Shown here one piece after another: positions 1 to 10,839 of a stretch of DNA of 64,000 nt. Position numbers and translations under genes: made by a program. The notes under the pieces were generated by a model. That model was not told where the DNA came from, did not search any database, and worked only from the letters and a program-made list of their open reading frames with translations. Positions within the stretch are counted from its first letter, which is position 1. Each line of letters starts with the position of its first letter. This DNA is from Holothuria scabra (taxonomy: Eukaryota; Echinodermata; Holothuroidea; Aspidochirotida; Holothuriidae): assembly GCA_037179385.1 (NCBI GenBank), contig CM074195.1, positions 29,716,222-29,780,221 of the forward strand, given 5' to 3'.

Positions 1-160
1 ATGTAGTCATGGTTACAATCATGATTACATTGCAATGTAATCATTATCGTAATCAATTACTTTCAATTTATGCTGTAATTGTAATCATAATCGCAATCTT
101 AAAATATGAAGTAATCGCAATCCTAATTGATTGCATTGAGATGTAATCACCCCAAGCCTG
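1..160 (-). mobile_element. Terminal segment of a hAT-like DNA transposon
   Basis: On the minus strand this segment starts CAGGCTTGGGGTGATTACA and continues as degenerate GATTAC/GTAATC repeats to the window edge. A CAG-starting terminus followed by GTAATC-rich subterminal repeats is typical of some hAT families. Only one end is visible, so the rest lies left of the window and the target duplication cannot be tested. The family call is from terminus style alone. Confidence 0.45.
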
Positions 161-418
161 CTATTAGGCCTACATTGTTACTACAAGAAAAGGGCTTAAA
201 ACAATAGTTGCCTAATCTGGAATTTTGTAATAATCCTTGTTGGGGTAAAGTTTGCTACGACAGGAGGTTTATTCATCAAAATATCTTCTAGCCTATAAAG
301 AAGAAATCAACATGAATTAGAAAAATGGCATGCAAGTAGGTACAGTAGTATAAATTCCTCCAATAAGTACAGTAATTCATGTTTCCTGTTCCTGATTTTC
401 AAAACCAATAATGACTAG

Positions 419-790
419 GTGGTTGTGTGGAGTCCCTTCTTTGAAAAGGACAAATTGCCTTTAGAGAAAGTTCAGAAGAGAGCTACTCGACTCATACAGT
501 ACCTGAGGTTAGAAATCTACCTTATCCCCAAAGGCTTAAGCTGCTTGGGCTTGCTACAGTGCTTTGGAGCTGAGAAGGATTAGGGGAAACTTGCTCCAGG
601 TATACAAATTTCTCTCTGAAGGGAAATTAGTCAACACAATTTTTGTAAGTTGACGCAAAACATTAGCACTGAAACTCACACTCGTACAAATTTTGATCTA
701 CTCATACTGATAGGGGTCACATTGGCTTTAGATCACCTTAACTTCTGCTTCAGAAGTTTTGGTTCATCGGCATGACTTTTATTAAGTGCT
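419..790 (+). pseudogene. Decayed non-LTR retrotransposon (LINE) reverse-transcriptase C-terminal remnant
   Basis: From 419 the plus strand reads VVVWSPFFEKDKLPLEKVQK then RATRLIQYLR, the usual 'W-P...D...LE.VQ.RAT' block at the end of CR1/Jockey-type reverse transcriptases. The frame is lost after about 50 codons, but further pieces (RG-LLQVYKFLSEGK-like) appear in other frames to about 700. It is an old, non-functional 3' fragment, and the exact clade cannot be assigned. Confidence 0.55.
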
Positions 791-1212
791 GGCACCGGAC
801 GATTTTTACCCCCGTTTGGTTATTATTTTGGGCCTGTTGCTCTCCAAAATTGAGCTTGCAATAGTACCAGTTCAGGATAAAAAATTTTGGGAATATTTAA
901 AAATTAGGGTTAAAATTAGCCTTATCATGAGTCGACTACTATCATGGGTCGATCCAGGGAGCTGTTATTTGGAAGGAGATACAATGGAGATTTTAATTTA
1001 TGTAAATACTGTAAGACCCATTTAAAGGAATGTAGATACAGTAAGCTGTATAGTTGCCATAAAGGCATTTGCTTCCTTTACTCGCGGCGCCGCTTCGATA
1101 TCATTCCTGCAACATCATCTCATTCAAGGCAACTACTGTAGAATCCTTAGGCAAGTGCCTCATGAATGCAGAATGATACTGTACTTTGATAAGAAGTTCT
1201 GTACTGCCAACA

Positions 1213-1634
1213 GTTTAAGAGCAGATGCAATCACACTTGAAATGACTGTTCAACTGAAAACAAATGAATTCAATAGGCCCTTCCCTCTAGAAGGCATGAC
1301 ATGCAAGCTGTCGGGGTAAAAGCCTGATTATTTGACAACAAGATTCGAAGTTTCCTCAGATTTCCGGAAATAGCCAGATAAAAATTCTTGTTCAGATTCT
1401 GACATATGACCGAGATGATTTAAGAGGTTTAAGAGCAGATGCAATCACACTCGAAATGACTGTTCAACTGAAAACAAATGAATTCAATAGGCCCTTCCCT
1501 CTAGAAGGCATGACATGCAAGCTGTCGGGGTAAAAGCCTGATTATTTGACAACAAGATTCGAAGTTTCCTCAGATTTCCGGAAATAGCCAGATATAAATT
1601 CTTGTTCAGATTCTGACATATGACCGAGATGATT
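1213..1634. repeat. Two-copy tandem duplication, 214-bp unit
   Basis: The block starting GTTTAAGAGCAGATGCAATC at 1213 recurs at 1427 with very few differences (for example one T/C change in 'ACACTTGAAATG') and ends with the same GACCGAGATGATT. High identity implies a recent duplication. It encodes nothing recognisable. Confidence 0.9.
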
Positions 1635-2934
1635 ATTTTTCCAAATGCATCTCCCAGCTTCGAAAGACAAAATTTTACCTTTATTTACCTGATGACTGGC
1701 AATGCTGTGGCAGTGCAAAAAACCTGCCCGTCCTACTGTATTCTAAACGTAGCAAACAACCTTTTTGTGTCTTCTTAGTAATCCTGCACAAGAATTATAG
1801 AAATGCCAAGAACAATACAAAAGACAATGGCTGGAAAAAACCAGCAATTTGCTCATAGCTCATTGCAGGGAAATTTGAAATCTGATGTGACCTGCAAAAG
1901 ACAGATTAATGAGTGGCCGTGATGGCGTACAGTAAACCTCATTTCAACGGGTTCTGTCTCCATCCAAATAACAGCTCCGTGGTCGATCACTGCCTTCAAA
2001 ATGCTTTGCAGCATGTACAGTATTCTAAGTGCGATGTGATTGCAATGTTAATAGGATAACCTGCGATGCATATTCTTCAAAGAACATCAAAACCATTTAA
2101 TTTGTCTTCATAAAGTATTTTTGATGTGGAAAGCAAAAATCTGTTAGTCATGGCCAGGTTTTCTGAAAGTTTTGGCACAAGTGTGAACCAGAAATTGGCA
2201 AAAAATACTAACAACAATGATGAGAATGTCTTTTATGAAGTTCTACTGTAAATTTAAATTCTGATAAAAAAGAGAAAATTCGTATCTTATGAGCAAAACT
2301 TGGTCTACTGTAGCTTAATGTGGTAATTAATTTGGGATTTTATTTATGGGATAAATGTGAGGATGCCTGGTCTTAAATGTGATATCAAACTGATGATGAT
2401 GAATCCCACAACACAAACCACAAAGAGGAAGACATATTACGAAATAGTACTGTCAACTTTCATTGAATTTTATGTTTTCATATTTTTATGTTTACGAAGT
2501 TTGTCAAGTGATCACCTCATGAATAGCCCAGTATACACCATATACTATACAGGCCTTTAAAACACAGAAAGGCAAGTCACATCTTCAAGCATGGGAGTCT
2601 CTGGCATAATTACCATACTTTTCTGACCAAGTTTGTCTGTGTGGAGACTTCCCTTGTTGGGTACGTACTGTAGCCAAGGCAGTCCTCTTTTCCAAATTTT
2701 TTCACCTACAGTATGCCCATTGCTGCCAAAATGCTGCTCAGGTGGGAACACTACCATTTACTGGAGTTAATGAATATCAACCAGTTAGGTTATTTCATCT
2801 TTGCTGTGAAAGAATATTAAGTGCACTTTGTCTGTAACAGTGCATACATCATCATTTTGAAAGTTTAAAAAATTTCTGAAGAAGTTTGGTTTGTTTAAAA
2901 TTAATCAGTCTAAACATTTTTTTTTATGCTTTAG
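1635..2934. other. Unassigned stretch upstream of the first recognised NDUFB5 exon
   Basis: No convincing exon, promoter or repeat was identified. The missing 5' exon of NDUFB5 (start codon and mitochondrial presequence) could be here or further left, but I could not locate it. The word TACTGTA/TACAGTA is frequent. Confidence 0.4.
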
Positions 2935-3026
2935 CTCAGCTTGTGAGATGTGCTGGGGACCATGGACCTCGGAAAATGTTCATACAGCCAGGTACCTTCC
3001 AGGACTGGCGAGCTATGAGAGCTGTG
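2935..3026 (+). CDS. NDUFB5: NDUFB5 exon (first one recognised)
   Basis: The acceptor is a T-rich tract ending TTTAG and the donor is GTG|GTGAGT. The exon begins with the last two bases of a split codon, then encodes QLVRCAGDHG and 20 more residues, ending MRAV in phase 0. It covers the start of the mature protein (SGDH-type motif AGDHG). An alternative acceptor five bases downstream is possible. Confidence 0.9.
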
Positions 3027-6000
3027 GTGAGTACAAGATAAACAAGAACTGCATAGTTTCTACTGTATCCCATAAATATTCGTCCCCTTGAAAACTCAAA
3101 ACTTTAAAAAATTTTTAATTATGAACTACTGCATACAAATTACAGCTTTAGAATATGTTGCAGACATATATATTGGTTCTTGTAGAAATAATGCATACTG
3201 TATGGTATGTGGGGAAAGTTTCATCTGTCAAACAGTACCCTTGTGCAATATATACTTTGTAAGTAGTTACTGTAGGTGGAGTTTCATGTCTCTGTTTCCA
3301 ATCAATTGGATTAAGTCAGGCTTTTTTTTTTTAATTATGTCTCACTGTCTTGTTTTCTCTTCTCAATTTCTGCTGTAATACTGAGCACAAGCATAATGGC
3401 AGTAGGTTCCATTCCAAAGTTTTCAGTATGACCCCTGTCAGGATTTGAACTCTGGACAGTCTGTGTAATGTTAGTAGATCTACATATGACCATGCAGTTG
3501 GTACAGTACTTGTGATGTACTGTAGGGTAGCATCAGGGAAACATCCTACGTATAAACATCAGGAAAGATGTCACCTCACAATTTGGGGATGGGAAGTTGC
3601 TAGAGAGTATATACAGTATGACTTGCAGCAGGTTTAGGTTAAGGGTTCTACTCTTGGCTGGGTCAGACCAAAGGCTGTACTAATGGAACCTATTGTCAAT
3701 TTGTCATTGTGCTTGGTGGTCAGCATACTGTAAGTAATGGAGGAGTTAAAAAAAGTCACTGAGCCACAGCTGGAAAAATATCATGGCTGGCCTGATTTCA
3801 ACCAGTTGTTTATAAACTGAGCAGTAAAACTTCATGAAATTAGATAACATACTGTGAGCAAAAGAAGTCCAGATGTATGTATACAGTAATACTTCTACAG
3901 TAGTGGGGGTTTGGAGGTTAGGGAGTTAGAACCCCCCATGACCCAACCTTGCAATGCAAAAAACACCTAAAATAGATTTTAAAGTCACAGGGCTCGGGGA
4001 CTGAAAACGAATACTGCTGACTGACCAACTCTTTTGACTCTATGCATTGTACCATATTTCAGACTTCAAGTGTTTCTGTCTCGCAAGCATCACATTGTTT
4101 TATTCTTCAAGACTATAAGTACATGAATACAATTAGTGTTTGTTTCGGACAACCAAATTTTACTTGTGGACAGCTGAAGTTAGTGAAATGGTTTGCCTGA
4201 AGGACAACCATAAATTTTTCTGAAAATCAAGCAAGGCCTGCAGTCATAAAGAGGACAGTACTCCTTCTATGGATGAAGATATCAGATACTGTAGGTGATG
4301 TGACAACTAACAATTTTACAATCTGCAGTGTTGTGTAGTACTCATACTATACAGTAGTACTGGAGTTTTCTTATGTCTGTGGAATTGGGACCATGGCTTT
4401 TTGACATTAAATCTCATTAAAAATTGCTGTGTCTGTACCTTGTCAGTTATAACCATTACAAATGCTGCTTCTTACACTTTAACCTAGCTATTTTAATGTA
4501 TGCTGTAGGATTTATACTGCTCACAGCCCCATCTTGGAGTTTGTTTTAATCCTGGTAGGATCATGCAGACTTTAACAATAAAACCTTCTTTGCTGGATGC
4601 GCAGCAGTTGAATAGGGAAGCTCACAAGTAGAAAAAAATGATGGCTGGCCTAACCTAAAGGTTACTGTAGGTAAAGTTAGATGGAGTTTTGTGGCCCAGT
4701 TTCCAACCAATGGGTTCAAGTTGAGCTGGCCTCAGCCTTTTTTCCAGTTGTGGCTCACTGGCTTGTGGCAATAAAAAGTCAGAAACTGAGCTGTAAAACC
4801 TCATCTTAACCTAAGCCCACCTTACACCTGTGACTTACAGTGAAGCTCAAAAAGTTTGAGGAAATTTACCGTACATGTCAAATCTTTCAGTGACTGTAAT
4901 TCTTGCTATGACCTACATTGTGTTTTATTTTTCAGGGATTTTACTTACTTCTGACAGGGGTACCAGTTGCAGTGATAGTCACATACATCAATGTTTTTAT
5001 TGGTAAGTTTATATCTTTTTCCAGATAGCCAGACCTTGAACTGTAAATTTCCTGGTGTACTGCGAATCACACTCCTCGGGAAGTTTAGGTGTGTGGTAGG
5101 TCTGCTGTTTTATCTAACTTAAATACTGTAGATTTACATATCTGATTTCCCATTGTTTAAGTAGGTGACCATTTGCAAATAACATCAAAGACTCTAAAAA
5201 TGGAACCTACTGCCGTTGTGCGTAATGCTCCACATAATCAGTGGAGTAGGAAAAACAAGCCAGTGAGGGCCACAGCTGGAAAAAAGGCTGTGGTTGGCTC
5301 GACTTGAACAAATTGGTTGGGAATGGGGCCGTAAAACTCCATCTAACCAGCTTACTATCTACAGAAGTTGGAAAGTGATAAAAAAATAATGCAGTGTCAC
5401 ATTTGTGCAATCTTTGAAGTTTTATTTAGAGGGGTGCTCAGAGTTTGGTTTTACAACTTTTCCACAACAGTTATTTTGCTCCTTAATCATGCAGTACATC
5501 AAGTTTTTAAATTGCACAAAATTGTTCTGTCATGCAAGCCTGATGTTGTGATTGGTCAATGGTCACCTATAGATTAGGCTGTCGAGTCTTGCAACTGTGT
5601 GGAGTTTATTTTACTGTATTAACAATTATTGCAAAATTCCCATTCAACAGTGATGAACATGGAATTTGTTTCTTTTCACTTAAACAATCTCTTTGATGTT
5701 TATTGATTCTGGCAAATAGTCAGTTAAAAAACAACAAAAAGGTAAGTGCTGAAATAGTGCTGGACAGCAATGATATTTGTTAGCAAACACTGATTGGCCC
5801 TTTAGGAACAGTAGGTTTATCGTAAGATTTCAATTTAAAGGCATATTCTGGAGACAAAATTCAAATCGATTAACTTCAAAATATGCAGAAAATCTTTTCC
5901 CTTTCTGGAGGTGGAAACTACATCTCAATATCATAGCAATTAGAAGATACAGGTTTTTCAAGTTATGCAATTTTTCTTGAGATTTGGTGCATCATGGGAA

Positions 6001-9000
6001 ATCTGTGAATTGATATTGCATTCAACCTATTTATTTTTAATGCCTGTGCGTTTTACTCTTTGTATGATGAAGGTAATGCTAGATCTACAGGAAGAGATAT
6101 TCAAACATTCCAACAGTATCAAATTTCAAGAACAATCAGGAGGCTCAATTATAATAATAAACCAAAGAAATCTTGGAAAATGTCCCCACATTACATTAAA
6201 CTTTTTGTGGCTTTGTTGAAATTTTAACAAAAATGTCCAAAAGATTTAAAGTGAGATATCTTGAGTTACAGTAGGGAAAAGTATTCAGACAGGGTTTGAA
6301 GGACATGGTGTGGAATTACTTTTGTTTTTCTCACAAGACCCAGGTGGAATGCCACCAAAACATGCCTTTAAAATGAAAGAAAATGCCTAATGTTGTGTTT
6401 TTTTTCTCCTAGGGCAAGCCACATATGCAGAAATTCCGGAGGGTTATGTACCAGAAAACTATGAGTATTACAAGGTATTGAAGTGTGGAGCAATATACAA
6501 AATTTCTTATTTATTTATTTTGTCTTTAAAATAGGTTTTACATATTGTAAAACTGTAAAACTTAGCAGACTAAAAGCACATCCAATTATATTTTCTTTAT
6601 TGATTTGACAAAATTTTAAGTGTTAGTGTGGCAAAAAACTTCATGCTCAATCATCAATTAAGAACCTGAATATCCACCCAGAGGTCACTTTAATATCTTG
6701 TACAGTGGAAATCTTTTCAGTTTCTGTTTGAATCCAAGATTTTGACTGAGCTTTATAAAAAATGAAGGTGTTGCCTGGGTGTGCAGCATTTAGACATGCC
6801 AGCTATTAAATGTGGAACCTATGTGGTAAAACTTCCCTGGCAAGCTAGAACTAACCTGGCAAGCTTAAACTTACCTGGCAAGCTAAAAGTTACCTGGTAA
6901 GCTAAAAGTCACCTGGCAAGCCTTGACAAGCATTTGTTTTTGTTTCAAATATTTTTTTTCGTGGTTTGTCTTTACAGCATCCAATATCTAGATTCATAGC
7001 TAAACACATATCAGAGAGCCCTCAGCAATCATATGAGAAGATGGCCCATTTCATTGCCATTGAAGGAGAAAAAATTAAAGAGAGGTCTGGACCTTTATAT
7101 TTTTTCATTAATTTGTAAAGATGTAGAATTCTGTAGCCTGTGTCATGGTGTTTTCATGATTAAAATCTTTATTAAGATGCCTGTGTATCCTCCCCAGTCT
7201 GTCATCTGTATAATATGAATATATATTGAACATGTTGAATAATATCCCAGTCCACATGCATAATATAGGGAATTCTGCACTGCTTGCTATAATACCTCAC
7301 CTCCACTCTTTCAATGCTGAATTTATGTAGAGGGCGGCTTTGTTTTTGAAACATCTTAGCTCTGCAGGTATATCACATAGCATCTCTTTGCCAGAAATGA
7401 CCTTTTCCTGTCAAGCCCCACCATTTTTTAGGGCTTAGGCCAAAAAATTGAATTGGAAAGTGTTTTTCGTTTAAGATACAGTACATTAAAGGTTTTATTT
7501 GTGAAGAACTGTCAAGATGATGGGATGTCCCAACCTTACACTGAAAGGGTTATGATACCTTGCAGACCTCAGTGGGTGTAGGTCAAATGAAATCTATCTA
7601 AACCCTCACTTTCCTTATCTGTATTTTTGACAACTTTAGCAATGGTCAAAAGCTGCACAGTATGGGGGACTGCCATACTATCCAACCAACTAACTTATAG
7701 ATCAGACTCATTATTAAGCAAAATCTCTTGGCTAGTTCCAAACCTGTTCAAAGCTAGATGTTGTTGGGGTGGATCACTGTAAAACAGAAACTACTGTACC
7801 AATACTCTAGTAGGGCTTGCTCATACTAGCCTTCCTTCTATTGTTCACTGACTGTAAAAACCAGATATTTGTTCACATCAGCCCAATAAACAACATTGCG
7901 TGTCTGCTACTGCATTTGTAGCAGAAATGAGAACCAATCAAAATAAACACTTCATCAAGATAAAATGTTTTTGGATATTGTTTTGAGGATAGGGGCCAAT
8001 TGAAAACTAAGTTAAATGCTAAACAAACTGTTTCATATTATCGCTTTAATGCTATCAAGTTGATTATATGTCTAGACTACATCATTTGAATACACCTCAA
8101 AAGCACTCAACATGCGTCCACACTTGAATGTAGGAGATCAAGCGTTGTGATTGGATGCATGTTATGTATCTAACGATTTACATCTAGGGCCGCGCATATC
8201 TTATAACCAGTCGTGTGGCACTGGATTGTCATTACATCATTGCTTGTATGTAGCATCAAGCACAAAGGCAGTAGGTTCCACTTTTGAAGTCTTTGGTAAT
8301 ACACCACCAGGGAGTCGAACCAAGAATATGAGGGGAAGGCAGATGCTTTACTAACTAAACCACACAACTGGGGGTATGTGGTATCTTACCCTGTGCATTA
8401 TTGATGACACCTAAAACCTTGTACTATGTACAGTATGGATGAGACGAAATCAGGACAGGAAATTCGAAAAGTGTATAAACCAGGATTTGAATTTTGAGAC
8501 GTGCAAGTGTGATCACTCGTCTCCACTCAATGTACATCACTGTGAGGAGAGCAATTTTTTTGCACACCTAAATAAAGAGAGGGAGCTAAAGTAAATTCAA
8601 AGTTTAATAAAATAGCACACCTTTACCACACTCCTTAATTTTTCAAGGAGTGTGATTTGTAGCACCCTTGTAAAATCTTAAAAGAAGGGTTTAAGGTCAC
8701 AACAGGATTTGGTATGTTAGAGGGGTACTTATTCTGAGCATTTTGGTGAAATTTGCATTGAAATCCAATGTGTGGTTCTCAAGATATGAACGTGTAAAGT
8801 TTTCACATTTTCAACAAAAAGTGAACTTGATGCAAGCAGAGATGACATCACATCCCCACATTAGTGGGCAGTCTTTTGTTTTTCTTTAAACTTTATTCTG
8901 GACTTTCTCCTCAGCAATCCCATATTATTAAAATGTGATTGCATAAGTGGCATGAGAATTTTACTAACTTTGCATCCCCCACAGGGAGGTCATACTCCTG

Positions 9001-9506
9001 TTAACTTCAAGGTCAGCACAACAGTCTGATAAAACAAAGGGAAACAAAGCATTCCTTGTCAATGTGAGGAAGTGCACTTCCATCATGATAAAAGCTGTGC
9101 TGCCCTCAAACTCACTTTTGAACACAAATCTACTGACTTCATTTACTGATATCTCAAGAAATACATGTCCAGTTTGAATGAAACTTTCACCACACTGTGT
9201 AGATTCGGTTCGTCTTTCACATATGAAAATTAAACTCTTGCTTAAACCTTCCCTTTAAAGTCAAGGGCTGGCGTAAAGGACAAATCTTTGGTCAAACTGT
9301 GACGGATCTTTCCTGTTTCTTACTCTGGTTTTGACAAGTACATTATGTGTTTGTGTATCATTGTATATATATTTTGCAAGTAAGGATGTTTTTTTTCTTT
9401 TATTTTCATCAGGAAAATGGAGAAAGAAGTAAGGAAGGCCATGAGGGAGAGAGGCGATGGTGCCTGGTTTTACACTGAGGTGAAAAGCCCCTTGAAAGAA
9501 GAATAA
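2935..9506 (+). CDS. NDUFB5: NDUFB5, NADH dehydrogenase [ubiquinone] 1 beta subcomplex subunit 5 (SGDH), 3' five exons
   Basis: NDUFB5 is an accessory single-pass subunit of the membrane arm of mitochondrial complex I. It has no catalytic role and is needed for assembly and stability. Five exons join in frame: 2935-3026, 4936-5002, 6413-6474, 6978-7084 and 9413-9506, giving 139 residues and a TAA stop, close to the mature length of the animal protein. Family hallmarks in order are VRCAGDHGPRKMF (animal SGDH motif near the mature N-terminus), one hydrophobic helix [41 protein letters not shown], a charged helix ending IEGEKIKER, and RGDGAWFYTEV near the C-terminus. All junctions use AG acceptors and GT donors. 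The presequence exon was not found, so the gene is 5' incomplete here. Introns hold SINEs and a 19-bp repeat. Assignment is by recalled family motifs and is strong because five separate exons agree in order. Confidence 0.94.
3270..3505 (-). mobile_element. tRNA-derived SINE, copy 1 (intron of NDUFB5)
   Basis: On the minus strand a head with a box-B-like GAGTTCAAATCC is followed by a body containing GGAACCTACTGCCAT, a run of A, and a tail CAATTGATTGGAAACAGAGAC...AAACTCCACC. The same head-body order is shared with the copies near 3.6, 4.7, 5.2 and 8.3 kb. It is inserted antisense to NDUFB5. Confidence 0.6.
3630..3847 (+). mobile_element. tRNA-derived SINE, copy 2 (intron of NDUFB5)
   Basis: Plus-strand body: AATGGAACCTATTGTC, then GAGCCACAGCTGGAAAAA, then TTTCAACCAGTTG and GCAGTAAAACTTCAT. 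The block order matches copies 1 and 4. The tRNA-like head is diverged. Confidence 0.55.
4677..4815 (-). mobile_element. SINE body fragment, copy 3, possibly composite (intron of NDUFB5)
   Basis: The minus strand carries GCCACAACTGGAAAAAAGGC, TCAACTTGAACC and TTGGAAACTGGGCCACAAAA, the body of the same SINE. Immediately right, a plus-strand tail (AACTGAGCTGTAAAACCTCAT) suggests two fragments facing each other. Confidence 0.5.
4936..5002 (+). CDS. NDUFB5: NDUFB5 transmembrane exon
   Basis: The acceptor is TTTTTCAG and the donor G|GTAAGT. It encodes 22 residues, nearly all hydrophobic ([20 protein letters not shown]), the single inner-membrane helix. It ends after the first base of a glycine codon. 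Confidence 0.92.
5190..5352 (+). mobile_element. SINE body, copy 4 (intron of NDUFB5)
   Basis: The plus strand has AATGGAACCTACTGCC, AGGGCCACAGCTGGAAAAAA, ACTTGAACAAATTGG and CCGTAAAACTCCATCTAAC. It is the best preserved body of this family here, with the head missing. Confidence 0.55.
6413..6474 (+). CDS. NDUFB5: NDUFB5 exon with the EIPEGYVPE motif
   Basis: The acceptor is TTTTCTCCTAG and the donor AAG|GTATTG. It completes the split glycine and encodes [20 protein letters not shown], the most conserved stretch of the family (intermembrane-space side). Confidence 0.93.
6836..6930. repeat. Exact-period 19-bp tandem repeat, five units
   Basis: CCTGGCAAGCT-type units start at 6836, 6855, 6874, 6893 and 6912, so the spacing is exactly 19 bp each time. 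They lie in the intron just before the 6978 exon. Units differ at a few positions (CTGGTAAGC in the fourth). Confidence 0.9.
6978..7084 (+). CDS. NDUFB5: NDUFB5 exon, HPISRFIAKH segment
   Basis: The acceptor is TTTACAG and the donor AG|GTCTGG. It encodes 35 residues, beginning HPISRFIAKHISESPQQSYE and ending in the charged helix IEGEKIKE, and finishes two bases into an arginine codon. Confidence 0.92.
8232..8368 (-). mobile_element. tRNA-derived SINE with clear A and B boxes (last intron of NDUFB5)
   Basis: The minus strand has an A-box-like GTGTGGTTTAGTTAGTAAAG and, after a tRNA-like interval, GGTTCGACTCC, which fits the pol III box B consensus GGTTCGANTCC. The body that follows (AAGTGGAACCTACTGCC) matches the other SINE copies, tying their heads to a tRNA ancestor. 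Confidence 0.65.
9413..9506 (+). CDS. NDUFB5: NDUFB5 terminal coding exon
   Basis: The acceptor is TTTTCATCAG. It completes the arginine codon and encodes KMEKEVRKAMRERGDGAW and FYTEVKSPLKEE, then TAA at 9504-9506. The basic helix followed by RGDGxW is the C-terminal signature of the subunit. Confidence 0.93.
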
Positions 9507-9792
9507 GTGAGCAAAAAGTTCGGTGATCAGAAAATTAGTGGAAAGGTCCTTGAAGGCTGCTGTAGTCCACAACATGATTTTCAACCTTTTTGCTGGACTC
9601 TTGTGGAAAATGTGTCTAAAAAAACTGATGGGAGAATTGTGCCTCTTTAATGGATTGTTGAAGATAGAACAAGTCATTTTAGTATGTAGCTGTACAGCTT
9701 CTAGTCCACAATAAGCTGACGGTAGCCTGATTTTTCCTTATGAACCAACTTAATTGCATGTCAAGGATTTTTCTGTGTTCGCAAGATTTGGT

Positions 9793-9798
9793 AATAAA
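9793..9798 (+). other. Polyadenylation signal AATAAA of NDUFB5
   Basis: Canonical AATAAA about 290 bp after the stop codon, in an A/T-rich context. No nearer canonical hexamer was noticed, so the 3' UTR is probably about 300 bp. Confidence 0.6.
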
Positions 9799-9799
9799 G

Positions 9800-10839
9800 C
9801 AATGAAAGGTTTAAAAAGCATTGTTATTGCATATTTCTTGGGTGAATGATCAGGTTGCAACATTTGGTATTTTTGCATTCTTTGTAATGACCTGTTCCCA
9901 TTTAATGTGATTGATTTCTCATCTAACTTAATGTAACTGTCCAGAAGAAGAATAGGGTAAGGAATAAGTGTAGAATGATAATGCAGTGTATCACTATTGT
10001 GGTGAACAGCCACGAAATATTGGTGTTAATTCAATGGAAGAGCATTATTTGCTGTGCTTCCTTGTGTGAGAACCCTTTGCTGGCAGAAACAGGGCTTGAT
10101 CTTTTTGGTTGTCAGTTGTCTGAGGCAACTGGAGGGTAAGTGGGTTGCAAAGATAGGCAACCATTTTTTTCTCAGTAAAAAATTAAAAAACAGCTTGGTT
10201 TTTCAATCTTTTTCCATCATACAATATTTCGGACCTCGCTGTTTTTGTATCTCAAATATCACATTCTTTAATTCTATATGACCAGTAATGCATGAACATC
10301 CTCTCTGTTTTGCTGTTGTTTTTTTTGCAGTTGTTTTTTTTGCCAACTGTGCCATTTTAGGCGGAACTGCTCTGTTTCCTGAGTTTTATAACATGAGAAA
10401 ATCAAGACGTTCTGAAGTATTAAAGTGCACATTAAACTGAGTCTAGATCTTTAAAAACATATATTACAGAGGTTGCAAAAGATAGGCATATTCATTCAAA
10501 TCCCATTGCCATACTGTAGCTTCCTCCATTGGTGAGATATTAAACTTTGAGATTTAGTCACTTAAATCAAATGTCCATTGTGTGATAATTTGTTTTTTTC
10601 TTGTTGTACACCCCAAAATTGTTTCCCTTTGAAATAAAAAAAAAATGTTTTTATGACAATGAATGCTTTCTCTTGTGCAGAGAGGGCTTGTTTGAATCAC
10701 ATCACTTCATTATTGTAAGATTGAATTCACATGCTGGCAAAAGGTCGAATAATTTATGGCCTATGAAGATGAGAAGTAGACTGTTTGAATTCAGTTTTCA
10801 TCCGCTTAAACATGTGTTTTTTGGAATTTAGGTATTTTT
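9800..10839. other. Intergenic stretch after NDUFB5
   Basis: No gene was recognised. A small direct repeat of GTTGTTTTTTTTGC occurs near 10314-10342. Short open frames here lack any family signature. Confidence 0.4.

Noticed and set aside
9261..9677. 138-codon minus-strand open frame over the last NDUFB5 exon
   Set aside because: It is antisense to a verified exon, lacks family motifs and has no independent splice or promoter support.
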